Assembly (NCBI RefSeq): GCF_014926585.1
Contig: NZ_CP045422.1
Coordinates: forward strand, 3,316,001 to 3,380,000
Direction of reading: 5' to 3'
DNA from: Devosia beringensis
GTDB lineage: Bacteria; Pseudomonadota; Alphaproteobacteria; Rhizobiales; Devosiaceae
DNA: 64,000 nt
The notes below the pieces were generated by a model, which saw nothing but the letters and a program-made list of their open reading frames with translations, did not search any database and was not told the DNA's origin. Below are positions 41,270 through 51,095 of this stretch, in pieces; positions within the stretch are counted from its first letter, which is position 1, and each line of letters opens with the position of its first letter. The position numbers and the translations under genes are program-made.

Positions 41270-42627
41270 TAATACGGCCGTGGATGTCGCGGCCGTTCAT
41301 GGCCGCAGCGCTGGCGCTGACCGTTCTGTTCGTCATCTTGCTGGCGGCGGTCATCCGGCTGGCCGTCAACGAAAATCGCCTGGCGGGTGAACCGGCCGAG
41401 GGCGTCGTCTGGTTTTCAAGTCAGGCGCAGTTCGAAGCCATGCGCCTGGCAGATTCTGTGCTGCTGTTCGAGATGGGGCGGGTGGCGCGCGACGAAGTCA
41501 TCTTGCGCTTCGACCTGCTCGACAGCAGGCTCCGTCTGTTCGAGGAGGGCCAGATGACCGAGCGGGTCGCTGGCATGAGCTATCAGAACGAGATTGCGGG
41601 CGTGCGCAAAATCCTTGATGGCCAGCGGGGACAACTGACAGGTCTGGATCGCGCAGACGCCGAAGGCCTGAACGCGCTGCACGACGATGCCCATGCGGTC
41701 TCTCTGACCATGCGAGACTTTGCCAATGCCGGTATGCTGGACGGCCGGGACCGGCAGGAGGCTTCGCGCGCCAGTCGCCGTCAGATCCTGCTCGAAATCT
41801 TCGGCTATCTGCTGGCTACCCTGGCGGCGGGTGTGCTGGTGAGCATCATTGTGGTCCGCAATTACCGGACCATGGCGCAAGCCGAAGCCGCATTGGCGCA
41901 GGAACGGGAGGTGTCGCGCCTGCACCGTGCCTTCACCTCGGTGGTGTCGCATCAGTTCCGCACGCCACTCTCGATCATCGATGCCAGTTCGCAGCGCATG
42001 TTGCGCCGCGCCACGGTAATGACAGCGGACGAAATCGTCACCAGGGTCAGCAAGATCCGCAATGCCTGCCAGCGCCTCACGAGGCTGATGGAGAGCACGC
42101 TCAATGCCGCCCGGCTTGAGCAAGGCGAGATAGCCTTTCATGCGCGTAGCTGTAACCTGCATCATCTGATCGCGGCCGCTTGCGACAACCAGCCCGAACA
42201 GGACCAAAGCCGCATCGATTGCGCCCTGGAGAGGCTCCCGCAACTGGTCATCGCCGACAGCACGCTTCTGGAGCAGGCCATCCAGAACCTGCTGTCGAAC
42301 GCCCTGAAATATTCGCCGCCCGATAGCCTTGTACTAGTCCGCGGCGCCCAGCAGGGCAACGATGTCCTTATCAGCGTGGCGGACCGTGGCGTCGGCATTC
42401 CGGCTGACGAGCTCAGGTTTATCAGTGAACGTTTCTTTCGCGCCCGCACCGCCGAGGGGATTCCGGGAACGGGGATTGGACTGAACTTCGTGTCGCAAAT
42501 CATGGTGCTACACAGGGGACGGATCGACGTGGATAGCGTCGAAGGCAAGGGCTCAACCTTTACCCTGATCTTTCCCTATAGCAGCCCATCAAAGCTTTAT
42601 GCTGCCTCGTCTGAGCAGGCCGGTTAA
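41266..42627 (+). CDS. Membrane sensor histidine kinase
   Basis: 453 residues. Two transmembrane helices (about 12-32 and 177-197) bracket a 145-residue periplasmic domain of no family I can name. Then comes HisKA with H229 in SVVSHQFRTPLSII and an HATPase_c domain: NLLSNALKYSPPDS (N box), VADRGVGIP (G1), RFFRARTAEGIPGTGIGLNF (F and G2). The start codon overlaps the stop of the molybdopterin-fold gene, so the two products are made together and probably interact in the periplasm. The REC-LuxR protein at 37596 is the likely partner. Confidence 0.88.
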   Translation: MIIRPWMSRPFMAAALALTVLFVILLAAVIRLAVNENRLAGEPAEGVVWFSSQAQFEAMRLADSVLLFEMGRVARDEVILRFDLLDSRLRLFEEGQMTERVAGMSYQNEIAGVRKILDGQRGQLTGLDRADAEGLNALHDDAHAVSLTMRDFANAGMLDGRDRQEASRASRRQILLEIFGYLLATLAAGVLVSIIVVRNYRTMAQAEAALAQEREVSRLHRAFTSVVSHQFRTPLSIIDASSQRMLRRATVMTADEIVTRVSKIRNACQRLTRLMESTLNAARLEQGEIAFHARSCNLHHLIAAACDNQPEQDQSRIDCALERLPQLVIADSTLLEQAIQNLLSNALKYSPPDSLVLVRGAQQGNDVLISVADRGVGIPADELRFISERFFRARTAEGIPGTGIGLNFVSQIMVLHRGRIDVDSVEGKGSTFTLIFPYSSPSKLYAASSEQAG

Positions 42628-42815
42628 GCTCGCCTGCGTCATTGACGGCCTGCCAATACGCCGCCACGGGTGTGACCATGGGCTGTGCCAGGGGCTCGCG
42701 ATCTGGTTTGCGGCCCAAAGTTGCCTCTAATCGGGCGGGGCCATGATAGTGACACGGTAGTAAACGGCAGTAAGCGGGCTCATTACATCAGAAGCGCTAC
42801 AAGGAATTATGTGCG
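42628..42815. other. Short non-coding gap before a pseudogene
   Basis: No gene seen between the kinase stop and the decayed acetyltransferase start. ACAAGGAATT at about 42800 may be the former ribosome site of the pseudogene. No terminator with a T-run was noticed after the kinase. Confidence 0.4.
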
Positions 42816-43120
42816 ATGGAATTTGACATCGCCGCCTATCTTGAACGGATTGGCCTTGCTACCCGCCCGCCATAGACGCTCGACGGCCGCCGCACCTGCA
42901 GGCTACACAGCTGAGCTCCATAGCAATCGAGAACATGGAGCCGATGCTGGGAGGTCCGCCAGACCTGTCGACCGCTGGGATCTCGGACAAGCTTGTCGTT
43001 GAAGGCCGCGACGGCACGGCGGCGGAAAGGGTGGAAAGCCGCCCGTCCGCGACTTCTCAGGCCAGCTACGGTTGCTGGTCAGTTGGTGTCGCCAGTTGCT
43101 GTGCAGGAATCCCCCGATAG
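42816..43120 (+). pseudogene. Decayed arylamine N-acetyltransferase
   Basis: The ATG at 42816 opens MEFDIAAYLERIGLATRPP, the typical start of arylamine N-acetyltransferases, then a TAG stop, then TLDGRRTCRLHS and a second stop. After a frameshift, AIENMEPMLGGPPDLSTAGI and SDKLVVEGRDG continue the family pattern (normally FENLDPLLGRPPDL and DKLV). The catalytic Cys region and the rest of the ~270-residue protein are absent. Two stops, one frameshift and loss of the 3' part make it non-functional. Confidence 0.8.
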
Positions 43121-43311
43121 CAGCCGGCTAGGTCTGAAACGAACGCCGTAGCGCTGAACTAGGTGGGCCAGTCTGTGGCTGCGACTCCCGTGGCTTTCGA
43201 GTGGAGCCGCTACATTGAGGCTTCTCGCAGCCTAAAAACCTTGAGGGATAGACCAGAGCCGGAAAATATGGCTTCATCGGGCTTCAAGCGCCAGAAACAG
43301 CACGTGGTCGA

Positions 43312-44439
43312 ATGAGACGTTTTGAAGCTCTTGATGCTTTTCGCGGCCTCGCAGCACTGGGTATTGTCGCTGTCCACGTCGATTTTACTGCCCGTCCTTG
43401 GTGGGTGCCCGAAAACGCACAGCTTTACCTCCTAGTCGACTTTTTCTTTGTGTTGAGTGGCTTTGTCATTAGCCACAGCTACTCGCGCCGGATCGAAAAC
43501 ACTGGCGATGTCGGCATTTTTATGTGGCGCCGGCTGGGACGGGTGTGGCCGCTGCACATGGTGATGCTGGCATGCCTGTTGATGTTCGAGGTACTTAAGG
43601 TGGCCTTGACTGCCACCGGCGCCCCTTCGATTGAACCTTTCACCGGCTTTGCCGCCCCAAACTCCATCACGCAGAATCTACTTTTGTTGAACAGCTTGGG
43701 GACCACCCCCGGACTGTCATGGAATGTGCCAAGTTGGAGCATCAGCGGGGAGCTGGTGGCCTACCTGGTCTTTAGTGGGGTCATATATTTCGCGGTACCA
43801 GTCCGCCTGGTGTCCATGGTGATTGTCATCAGCTGCCTCGCTGTGCTGATGAATTTCTCGCCCCGCGGGATGGACGCAACGTTCGATTTCGGCGCCATCA
43901 GGTGCATGGCGGGGTTCTTTGCTGGTTGCTTTGCATACTCACTCTATCGAGCACGGCCGGCAGCGAGCGATAGCAATGACTTCTTATGGACCATCGCCGA
44001 ACTGGTGACCTTGGTGGTGGTCCTGTCGTACTTGTCCATCGCGCGCACCACGTGGCTCAGCTTTGCTGCACCGCTGGTGTTTAGCGCCTGCGTCCTTGTG
44101 TTCAGTATGGATCGCGGGCTTGTTTCGAAAGCCCTGCAGGCGCCTTGGTTCGCCTTTCTGGGCCGGATTTCCTACTCGATCTACATGGTGCATTTCGTGC
44201 TGCTGGCGGTCGTGGTGCAATGCACAATGGTGGTCGCTCGCCTAGCTCCAGCGGTGTCTGCTTGGTTTCCGTTCAAGGACGACCTTTTCACGCTTGGTTT
44301 GCTCCTCCTCGTCATAGCGGGCTCCAGCGTCACCTATCGGTTCGTCGAGTTACCCGGCATGGCCTTCTTTCGTCAGTTGGAACGCCGAAGTGGCCGGCGG
44401 CAAGCTGAGTCAGAAGATCGCCCCCGCACCCCTTATTAA
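43312..44439 (+). CDS. Acyltransferase 3 family membrane protein (OafA-like)
   Basis: 375 residues with about ten hydrophobic segments. It opens with the family start RRFEALDAFRGLAALGIVAV, then H22 in VHVDF as the probable catalytic His, and VDFFFVLSGFVISHSYSRR. WNVPSWSISGELVAYLVF and RISYSIYMVHFVLLAVVVQ are also typical. Such proteins O-acylate surface polysaccharides or peptidoglycan. No SGNH domain is fused. The gene stands alone, about 3 kb from any other glycan gene, so its target is unknown. Confidence 0.85.
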   Translation: MRRFEALDAFRGLAALGIVAVHVDFTARPWWVPENAQLYLLVDFFFVLSGFVISHSYSRRIENTGDVGIFMWRRLGRVWPLHMVMLACLLMFEVLKVALTATGAPSIEPFTGFAAPNSITQNLLLLNSLGTTPGLSWNVPSWSISGELVAYLVFSGVIYFAVPVRLVSMVIVISCLAVLMNFSPRGMDATFDFGAIRCMAGFFAGCFAYSLYRARPAASDSNDFLWTIAELVTLVVVLSYLSIARTTWLSFAAPLVFSACVLVFSMDRGLVSKALQAPWFAFLGRISYSIYMVHFVLLAVVVQCTMVVARLAPAVSAWFPFKDDLFTLGLLLLVIAGSSVTYRFVELPGMAFFRQLERRSGRRQAESEDRPRTPY

Positions 44440-44508
44440 TGTGGGTCAGTTCACGGCGACGTTTCTAGGCCTTAGTAATCTCTAGAAGCGACGCCCACAG
44501 TCCCACAT

Positions 44509-44634
44509 CTAGCTACGGTTGCGGCGAGACAACAACGCGTGGACAGTCCCGACGATAATCAAAAGTGGGCCCAGCAGGACGAACATCCCGACGGTCCCAA
44601 GTCGCTGGACGACTGTTGCTGATTTTTGCCGCAT
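44509..44634 (-). CDS. Tiny membrane protein, type A (copy 2)
   Basis: 41 residues from the ATG at 44634: MRQKSATVVQRLGTVGMFVL, then LGPLLIIVGTVHALL and SRRNRS. One transmembrane helix (about 14-35) with a basic N-terminus and tail. It matches copy 1 (18403-18516) in the helix (G/A-M-x-V-x-L-x-P-L-x-I-I-x-G-T-V) and the R-x-R-S tail. The 34-nt element conserved with copy 1 lies 40 nt upstream. Here the type B gene is divergent, 207 bp away, while in copy 1 it is convergent. Confidence 0.5.
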   Translation of the reverse strand: MRQKSATVVQRLGTVGMFVLLGPLLIIVGTVHALLSRRNRS

Positions 44635-44673
44635 GCGAGCCTCGCGTGTTTGCGGGAACCGGACCGCGCTGGC

Positions 44674-44707
44674 GGTCTCGTGGGCGTTCCAGGCTTGCGC
44701 CAGGCTC
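44674..44707 (-). repeat. 34-nt conserved element upstream of type A gene (copy 2)
   Basis: 31 of 34 bases match 18568-18601, in the same orientation relative to the type A gene. The bases between it and the gene are not clearly conserved, so this block is conserved better than most of its surroundings. Confidence 0.7.
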
Positions 44708-44841
44708 GGGATGATTATGGCAAACGTGGTGTAAGATGTTCAGTAGAACCAGTGGATAAGGTTAACGCAGCGACGGCCAAACAGGGATCGGCGCATTGCT
44801 TGTGCCTTGTTAAGCTTGCGTTTACCACTCGGCATTGCCGG

Positions 44842-45063
44842 ATGGATATTCGTGCTCTGATCCGTGTTCAAGCACTGAGCATAGAGGTTGACGAAAGCTG
44901 GCTCGTGAAACGGATCTACGAACTTCTCTTGGAATTGGGATACCCACCCAGCGGCATCGATTGGCTTCGCAGGCACAGGCTGCCCGCGATCATAGTGATG
45001 GCTTTGCTTTCATGGGCTCTGTTCCTAATCGTCGGCTGGCTGATCTGGTGGGCGTTTACCTAG
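44842..45063 (+). CDS. Tiny membrane protein, type B (copy 2)
   Basis: 73 residues if the ATG at 44842 is used; a GTG at codon 22 (VKRIYELL) would give a 52-residue protein of the same length as copy 1. Core motif RIYELLLELGYPPSGIDWL, basic patch RRHRL, then a helix AIIVMALLSWALFLIVGWL and WWAFT. It is clearly related to the protein at 18236-18406 (about half of the shared 50 residues identical). No strong ribosome site is visible for either start. Unknown family. Confidence 0.6.
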   Translation: MDIRALIRVQALSIEVDESWLVKRIYELLLELGYPPSGIDWLRRHRLPAIIVMALLSWALFLIVGWLIWWAFT

Positions 45064-45251
45064 CTACCCCCACACCTACACTTCGCATATTGGGCTCAGA
45101 CCGGCTGAAACTCGCCCGTAGGAGGGCTCCATGGCCGGATATGGCGACGACGACAGCGGGGGTCACCACTTGGCTGACCGAGAACGGCTAGGGTTATCCA
45201 CTGCGGCTTGACGTTAAGTGCGTCCACAAATCCAATTTCCGGCGCGGCATA
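45064..45251. other. Gap without recognised gene
   Basis: No gene, repeat or RNA recognised. A GTAGGAGGGCTCC string at about 45118-45130 resembles a ribosome site but the frame after it (ATGGCCGGATATGG...) ends within 22 codons. Confidence 0.4.
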
Positions 45252-45539
45252 TCAGATGCATATCGGATCATCATGCGCGATGGCCCTCACGCGCTGATTG
45301 ATCTCGAGAAACGTCGGTAAAGATGACCGCGGGCATCCAGCAGCAGACCATGCTTCGGCAATAGTGGGGTCGAAATTCACGGCCTGGCGCGCCAAATCGT
45401 CGAGCCGGGCGTCATAGATCCGCGCCGGCAGCTTGACGCCATAGACCTGCAGTCCGCGCACTTCGTTCTTCAGGTCGATCAGCCGCCGGAGCCAAGCTTT
45501 GCATGCTGCTAAATGCAAGTTAATTGCCTTACTGGGCAT
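45252..45539 (-). pseudogene. Probable IS110-type transposase fragment
   Basis: The frame encodes AWLRRLIDLKNEVRGLQVYG and VKLPARIYDARLDDLARQAV, resembling the segment of IS110-family transposases that links the DEDD domain to the C-terminal domain (commonly ...LEN.IRGLL..FGV.LP). Neither end of the protein is present and no catalytic residues are kept. The family call is from memory of that motif only and could be wrong. Confidence 0.45.
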
Positions 45540-45640
45540 GGCCGAGCATATGACTACACTAATAGACCGGCGATTGCCGATTGCACAATGTCTAAAAGTA
45601 CAATCGGATCAGTGGGTTGTAGTCGTGCTATTTTCGGGAG

Positions 45641-45907
45641 CTACGCCGTTAAGCCATCCCTGGAAGTGCATAGCAAGATGTCCTTGCTGCCAGGGCTCTT
45701 CGACATGACGATGCAATGGTCGGCGAAGAAAGTGATGCCGAGATTGAGCGCTGTGCGCGCATTCATCCATGATGAGACTTCAAGGAACTTGTCCGAGCGG
45801 AAAGTCTCGTGGGTTCCGGTAGTCAACCAGCGGCCGTCGCTGTGCAGCGAGAATTCGTTTGCGATCGCAAAATACGGCTGCGGCTTGGTCTTCGTGGTCT
45901 TCTTCAT
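45641..45907 (-). CDS. Hypothetical 88-residue protein
   Basis: A strong AGGAGG ribosome site lies 8 nt before the ATG at 45907, which is why I treat it as real. The basic N-terminus MKKTTKTKPQPYFAIANEFS is followed by LHSDGRWLTTGTHETFRSDK, FLEVSSWMNARTALNLGITF and FADHCIVMSKSPGSKDILLC. No signal peptide or membrane helix. I do not recognise the family. It is isolated between insertion-sequence remnants, so it may be imported or orphaned. Confidence 0.6.
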   Translation of the reverse strand: MKKTTKTKPQPYFAIANEFSLHSDGRWLTTGTHETFRSDKFLEVSSWMNARTALNLGITFFADHCIVMSKSPGSKDILLCTSRDGLTA

Positions 45908-46204
45908 GGGCTAGGCCTCCTGTTGTGAAGGCCTTCCATTTATACCGCGATTAGTTTCACAAAAGTTGCACGTCGAGCATTTTGCCGGCCGGAGAGACCG
46001 AGAATTCGAATCAAATGGGATCGAAAAATCTCCAGGACACACATGCCATCCTGCCCTATACAACTGCCCATGGATCGCTTGGCGCATAAAGTCGGCGGTG
46101 CACCCCGAGCCGAAACCGATCATCCGTCGGACGGCTGCGTGGGCGTGGGTCGGAACCGGCCTAGACTACAATCACAATGAGATTGCAGGACACGAATACA
46201 GCTG

Positions 46205-46775
46205 GATCGTGCCCCATATCGTGGTGTAGCTCAGGCTGGGCCTCACCGCTTTTCCGGCATGGGCCGGGCTGATCAGCCAGCCACGGCTGGCAGGCTGACG
46301 AGAGGATCATCGCTCAATGGGGCGACGGATTCCAGTGTCATATATCGCGACCTCTGGACGGCCCACTCATCGTTTTGTTCGAGCAGGATGGCGCCGACCA
46401 GCCGGATGATGGCGTCGTCATTGGGGAAGATGCCGACGACCTCAGTGCGGCGCTTGATCTCGCCATTGACCCGTTCGATCGGGTTGGTGCTGTGGAGCTG
46501 GACGCGATGCTCCCAGGGGAAGGTCATGTAAGCCAGCACATTGGTCTCTGCCTCGTCCATAATTGCGGCGAGCTTGGGCACTTTGGGGCGAATCTGATCC
46601 GCAACAGCCCGCCATTGGCTACTGGCCGCCTCTGGCGTTTCCGAGCAAAGGCGGTTGTGATGAAGGCACCGGCGACGCGCCGCCCGCTCTTGCCGGCATG
46701 GGCCAGCACATTGCGCATGAAGTGGACGCGGCAGCGCTGCCAGGTGGCGCACAGCACCTTGCCTAGCGCATCATC
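46205..46775 (-). pseudogene. IS256-type transposase remnant (second copy)
   Basis: The minus strand reads [40 protein letters not shown], then after a frameshift [60 protein letters not shown] and [20 protein letters not shown]. It ends [15 protein letters not shown]. The N-terminal half with the first catalytic Asp is missing. It is homologous to 18905-19483 and less damaged. The 3' terminal region (46205-46320) is shared with that copy. Confidence 0.87.
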
Positions 46776-46944
46776 CGTGAGCTACCTGGCGAGCGGCGCG
46801 GATGAGGTGCTTGAAAAGCTCGAATTCGCTGGGTCGTAGGCCGCAAAATCGGGCGAACTGTAAACCAAGTCAAAAACTGTAAATTGACGGGCTGGACGAT
46901 CGAAAATGAAAATGGCTGAAGAGCGCACTAATGCTGGAGGTTTC

Positions 46945-47020
<76 letters not shown>

Positions 47021-47152
47021 ACACGCGCTGGCATTTAGCATCGAAGTGTTTGGCCTGCAATGGGCAAGGCGGGTGAGATTGTGACCCCCGCAACGCTGTC
47101 AATGCGGGGCAAAGAGCGGGCCTTGCCGGACTTAAGCGTCCAAGGCTTGGGG

Positions 47153-48370
47153 TCAGGCCAGGCCGGCAAAGTCGCTCTGGTCGATGTCGTTGAGCGCCTT
47201 CATCATCAGGCCCTTGAAGATGGGTTCCTTTTCGTCGCGATGGGCGACGATGGCGGGAAGGCCATTGATGCGGCAGACCAGGGCGCTGCTGAGGGCGGCG
47301 TGGATTTCGGCCCGCATCAGCGGGAAGGCGCGGGCGCCCGGGCCGACGATCAGGATATGGGTGGGATCGAATACTGCCATCATCCGGCTCAGGCCGAAGC
47401 CGATGGCGCGGCCGGCCTGATTGAAGGCATGGGTGGCACTGCGGTCGCCCGCCGGGGCGCGGGCCATCAGGTCGTCATAGGCCTGGGCCGGAACGGCAGG
47501 GGCGGGGGGCGTGGTGTCGGGCACCGAATAGGCGCTGCGCAGCACGCCATAATCGGCCGCATAGGCCTCGATGCACCCGCGCATGCCGCAGCGGCATAGT
47601 GCCCCGTTCGGGATGTGGTTCATATGCCCGAATTCGGTGGCACCCTCGTCGCCGCGGCCCAGGATCTGGCCGCGAAAGGTCATGCCCATAGCCACGGTGG
47701 AGCCGACAAAGACGGTAGCGACGCTCGCATCGTGCAGCGCCGGATCGAGCCAGCGCGCACCTTCGGCCAGCAGGCGTCCACGCTTGTAGATGGTCACGGG
47801 CAGCGCCAGCGCTTCGGCCAACTGCTGGCCAAACGGCTTGCCGGCGAGATGGGCAATGGGTGACCATTTGAGGCCATGGCCGGGTCGGTCGAGAATGCCC
47901 TGCACGGAAATGGCAATGCGGCGCATGGGCGGACCATCGTCCTGATTGCGGCGCTGGAGATAGCCCAGCCGCTCGGCCAGGAAATCTGCCGGGGCGATCT
48001 CGGCAAAGAAGGTTGGGGTCAGCGGGGTCTCGATGCGGTCGACGAGCACGCCACCATAGTCGACCAGCGACAGGCGCGCGCGGTTGACGTCGATTTCCAC
48101 CAGTGCCGTGGCGGCGATGGCCCGGTTGAACCCGACCAGGGTCGCCGGTCGGCCGCGCGTCCGCGCATCGGTGGTTTCGGGCATGGCCAGTTCGACGATC
48201 ACGCCCTGGGCGAGCAGGTCCTGGGTGATGGCGGTGATGCTGGCATGGCTCAGCCCCGTGACCGCGGCCAGCGCCGTGCGCGAGAGCGGACCCTGCACGC
48301 GCAGGGCGCCAAGCACCAGGCCCCGGTTCTGTCGCCGGACGCTGTCGCTGTCGCTGACATTACGCGCCAA
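47153..48370 (-). CDS. ROK-family transcriptional regulator (XylR/NagC type)
   Basis: 405 residues from a TTG at 48370 that has GAGGAG 8 nt upstream; ATGs further up (48406, 48448) have weaker or no sites. An N-terminal winged helix ([40 protein letters not shown]) is followed by a ROK sugar-kinase-like domain with the zinc motif [13 protein letters not shown]. The kinase Asp is not clearly kept, as in regulators. It is divergent from an XylF-like operon, so it probably represses that operon and is released by its sugar (xylose or similar). Confidence 0.85.
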   Translation of the reverse strand: MARNVSDSDSVRRQNRGLVLGALRVQGPLSRTALAAVTGLSHASITAITQDLLAQGVIVELAMPETTDARTRGRPATLVGFNRAIAATALVEIDVNRARLSLVDYGGVLVDRIETPLTPTFFAEIAPADFLAERLGYLQRRNQDDGPPMRRIAISVQGILDRPGHGLKWSPIAHLAGKPFGQQLAEALALPVTIYKRGRLLAEGARWLDPALHDASVATVFVGSTVAMGMTFRGQILGRGDEGATEFGHMNHIPNGALCRCGMRGCIEAYAADYGVLRSAYSVPDTTPPAPAVPAQAYDDLMARAPAGDRSATHAFNQAGRAIGFGLSRMMAVFDPTHILIVGPGARAFPLMRAEIHAALSSALVCRINGLPAIVAHRDEKEPIFKGLMMKALNDIDQSDFAGLA

Positions 48371-48444
48371 CCGGTATTCTCCTCGCCTCGAAGCGCAACA
48401 CACCATTGTCCGTGCCTTAGCGCAAACGGTATTATTTGGGGCTG

Positions 48445-48468
48445 CCAAATTGATGTTGACTCAATTGG
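48445..48468. promoter_or_regulatory. Dyad between ROK and xylF-like genes, candidate operator
   Basis: CCAAATTGA (48445-48453) and TCAATTGG (48461-48468) form a near-perfect dyad with one extra A. TTGACT (48456-48461) overlaps it and could be a -35 box for the transport operon, so a bound repressor would block the promoter. No convincing -10 box was found. Confidence 0.45.
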
Positions 48469-48596
48469 CGTGGCCGTGCGACTTCTTTTTTCGAGCAGCG
48501 AAATTAATGCTCAGGGCGCCGGTGGAGGGGGCCCGCTGGGGCTATGCCACCGGCACGAATGTGGGCAGGAGGACCGGCCCACGAGGGAGGACGAAC

Positions 48597-49640
48597 ATGA
48601 ACAAGTTTCTAGCGGTCTTGCTTTGCACGACTGTCATTTCCGGCACGGCCGGCGTTGTCTATGCGCAGGACGGCATCACCGTCGGCGTGTCCTGGAACAA
48701 CTTCCAGGAAGAACGCTGGAAGACTGACGAAGGCGCGATCAAGGCGGTGCTCGAAGCGGCCGGCGCGACCTATATCTCGGCTGACGCCCAGTCATCCGCA
48801 TCCAAGCAGCTGACCGACATCGAAAGCCTGATTTCTCAGGGCGCCGATGCCATCATCGTGCTGGCGCAGGACAGCGAAGCTGTCGGTCCGGCCGTGGCTG
48901 CTGCCGTCGCCGAGGGCATTCCGGTGGTCGGGTATGACCGCCTGATCGAAAACCCCGATGCCTTCTACCTCACCTTCGACAACAAGGAAGTCGGTCGCCT
49001 GCAGGCGCAGGGCGTCTTTGCCGTGCAGCCAACCGGCAACTATGTCTTCATCAAGGGCAATTCGGCTGATCCCAATGCGGACTTCCTGTTTGCCGGCCAG
49101 ATGGAAGTGCTGCAGGCCGCAGTCGACTCCGGCGACATCGTCAATGTCGGCGAAGCCTATACCGACAACTGGAACCCCGAAGTTGCCCAAGCGAACATGG
49201 AGCAGTTCCTGACCGCCAACAATAACGAGGTCGACGCTGTCGTCGCATCCAATGACGGCACCGCCGGTGGCGCCATTGCGGCGCTGACGGCGCAGGGTCT
49301 GGCCGGTTCGGTGCCGGTGTCGGGTCAGGACGGCGACCACGCCGCGCTGAACCGCATTGCTCTGGGCACGCAGACCGTATCGGTCTGGAAGGACGCCCGC
49401 GAACTGGGCAAGAAGGCTTCTGAAGTGGCCCTCGAGCTGGCCGGCGGCACGGCGCTCGATGCCGTGACCGGCGTGGTGCCGTTCTCGGGCGGACCAAAGG
49501 GCGTGGCGATGAATGCGTTCTTCATCGCGCCTGTCGCCGTCACCAAGGACAACCTCAACGTCGTCATCGACGCCGGCTGGGTTGCCAAGGATGTGGTGTG
49601 CCAGGGCGTGGCGGCCGGTTCGGTTGCCGCTTGCGACTAA
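48597..49640 (+). CDS. XylF-like sugar-binding periplasmic protein
   Basis: 347 residues with signal peptide [20 protein letters not shown] ... VYAQ and a Peripla_BP_4 fold: [60 protein letters not shown] and [19 protein letters not shown] with [12 protein letters not shown]. These segments resemble D-xylose-binding XylF closely. The ATG at 48597 has GGGAGG 7 nt upstream. First gene of an importer controlled by the divergent ROK protein; a strong hairpin follows the stop. Confidence 0.87.
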   Translation: MNKFLAVLLCTTVISGTAGVVYAQDGITVGVSWNNFQEERWKTDEGAIKAVLEAAGATYISADAQSSASKQLTDIESLISQGADAIIVLAQDSEAVGPAVAAAVAEGIPVVGYDRLIENPDAFYLTFDNKEVGRLQAQGVFAVQPTGNYVFIKGNSADPNADFLFAGQMEVLQAAVDSGDIVNVGEAYTDNWNPEVAQANMEQFLTANNNEVDAVVASNDGTAGGAIAALTAQGLAGSVPVSGQDGDHAALNRIALGTQTVSVWKDARELGKKASEVALELAGGTALDAVTGVVPFSGGPKGVAMNAFFIAPVAVTKDNLNVVIDAGWVAKDVVCQGVAAGSVAACD

Positions 49641-49676
49641 GCTCACCCTGATCCACAGCAATCTGTGAAAAAGATG

Positions 49677-49702
49677 GTGCCGCGGCGTTCGCGCTGCGGC
49701 AC
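49677..49702 (+). terminator. Hairpin between binding-protein and permease genes
   Basis: GTGCCGC (49677-49683) pairs with GCGGCAC (49696-49702), extended inward by GCG/CGC around a TTCG tetraloop, a very stable fold. No T-run follows. As at the other importers, it sits directly after the binding-protein gene and before the permease. Confidence 0.75.
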
Positions 49703-49764
49703 TGTCACAAAGGTTGGCGCCACCCATCAGCGGGTCAGGCGCCGCGCCTCCGGGGAGACTAGAC

Positions 49765-51084
49765 TTGGCTGACCAAAGCGCCATTCCAACCACCGTCCAT
49801 CCCAGCGTCTATGCGCGCAACCCGTTGCAGCGTTTCCTGGTGGCCACCGAACTCGATACGCGCCTATTGGGCATGGTCGGGGCGCTCGCCATCATCTGGA
49901 TCGGCTTTCACGTATTTTCCGGCGGCCTGTTCCTGACGCCACGCAATCTGTGGAACCTTTCGGTACAGACCTCGTCGGTCGCCGTCATGGTCACCGGCAT
50001 GGTGCTGGTTATCGTCACCCGCAATATCGACCTGTCGGTGGGCTCCATTCTCGGCCTCGTCGCCATGGTAATGGGCGTGATGCAGACCGACATCCTGCCC
50101 AACCAGCTCGGGCTGGGTCTGGGCCATCCGATGATCTGGGTGCTGTCGCTGGCCGTCGGCCTGCTGACCGGCATCGCCATCGGGGCGCTGCAGGGCTCCA
50201 TCATTGCCTATCTGCGGGTGCCGGCCTTCATCGTGACGCTGGGCGGCTATCTGGTGTGGCGCGGCGCTGCCTGGTGGGTCACCATGGGGCGCACCGTTGC
50301 GCCGATGGATCCGACCTTTCAGCTGATGGGCGGCGGGCCGACGGGGTCAGTCGGCGCCTTTTGGAGCTGGGTGGTGGGGATAATCGCCTGCGCCGCCATT
50401 CTGATCATGCTCTATGTCGGGCGCCGGCAGCGCCTGCGCTTCAATTTCCCGCTGCGTCCGATCTGGGCCGAGGCGACGCTGGCGTTGATCGGCTGTGCGC
50501 TGGTGATTGGTGCGGTCTCGGTCGCCAATGCCTATCCCTGGCCGGTGCGCATTGCCGCCAACTATGCCGAGGCCAATGGCCTGGTGGTGCCCGAAGGCGG
50601 GTTGTTCATCGCCCATGGCATTGCCATTCCAGTGCTGATTGCCCTGGGCGTCGGCGTCGTCATGACCTTCATATCCACCCGCACCCGTTTTGGCCGCTAT
50701 GTCTTTGCCATGGGTGGCAATCCCGAGGCTGCCGAACTGGCCGGCATCAATACGCGCTGGGTGACCGTCAAGATCTTCATGCTTATGGGGGCGCTCTGCG
50801 CCATTGCGGCGGCGATCTCCTCGGCCCGGCTCAATGCAGCAACCAACGCCATGGGCACGCTGGACGAGCTCTATGTCATCGCCGCGGCGGTGATCGGCGG
50901 CACGTCGCTGGCCGGCGGCGTCGGCACCATTGCCGGCGCGCTGCTGGGGGCGCTGGTCATGCAGTCGCTGCAGTCGGGCATGGTGCTGATGGGGCTCGAC
51001 AGCCCGCTGCAGTCCATCGTCGTCGGTGTGGTTCTCGTCTTTGCGGTATGGCTCGATACGCTCTACCGCCGTAACAAACACTAG
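49765..51084 (+). CDS. XylH-like sugar ABC transporter permease
   Basis: 439 residues from a TTG at 49765, which has GGGGAG 7 nt upstream; the next ATG lies well inside the first helix. Ten or more hydrophobic segments; [30 protein letters not shown]-like loop, [20 protein letters not shown] and GIN at about 330 are typical of the BPD_transp_2 (ribose/xylose) family, and the long central loop is as in XylH. It follows the binding-protein gene by 124 bp and precedes the ATPase gene by 11 bp. Confidence 0.87.
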   Translation: MADQSAIPTTVHPSVYARNPLQRFLVATELDTRLLGMVGALAIIWIGFHVFSGGLFLTPRNLWNLSVQTSSVAVMVTGMVLVIVTRNIDLSVGSILGLVAMVMGVMQTDILPNQLGLGLGHPMIWVLSLAVGLLTGIAIGALQGSIIAYLRVPAFIVTLGGYLVWRGAAWWVTMGRTVAPMDPTFQLMGGGPTGSVGAFWSWVVGIIACAAILIMLYVGRRQRLRFNFPLRPIWAEATLALIGCALVIGAVSVANAYPWPVRIAANYAEANGLVVPEGGLFIAHGIAIPVLIALGVGVVMTFISTRTRFGRYVFAMGGNPEAAELAGINTRWVTVKIFMLMGALCAIAAAISSARLNAATNAMGTLDELYVIAAAVIGGTSLAGGVGTIAGALLGALVMQSLQSGMVLMGLDSPLQSIVVGVVLVFAVWLDTLYRRNKH

Positions 51085-51095
51085 GAGTCCTTGTG

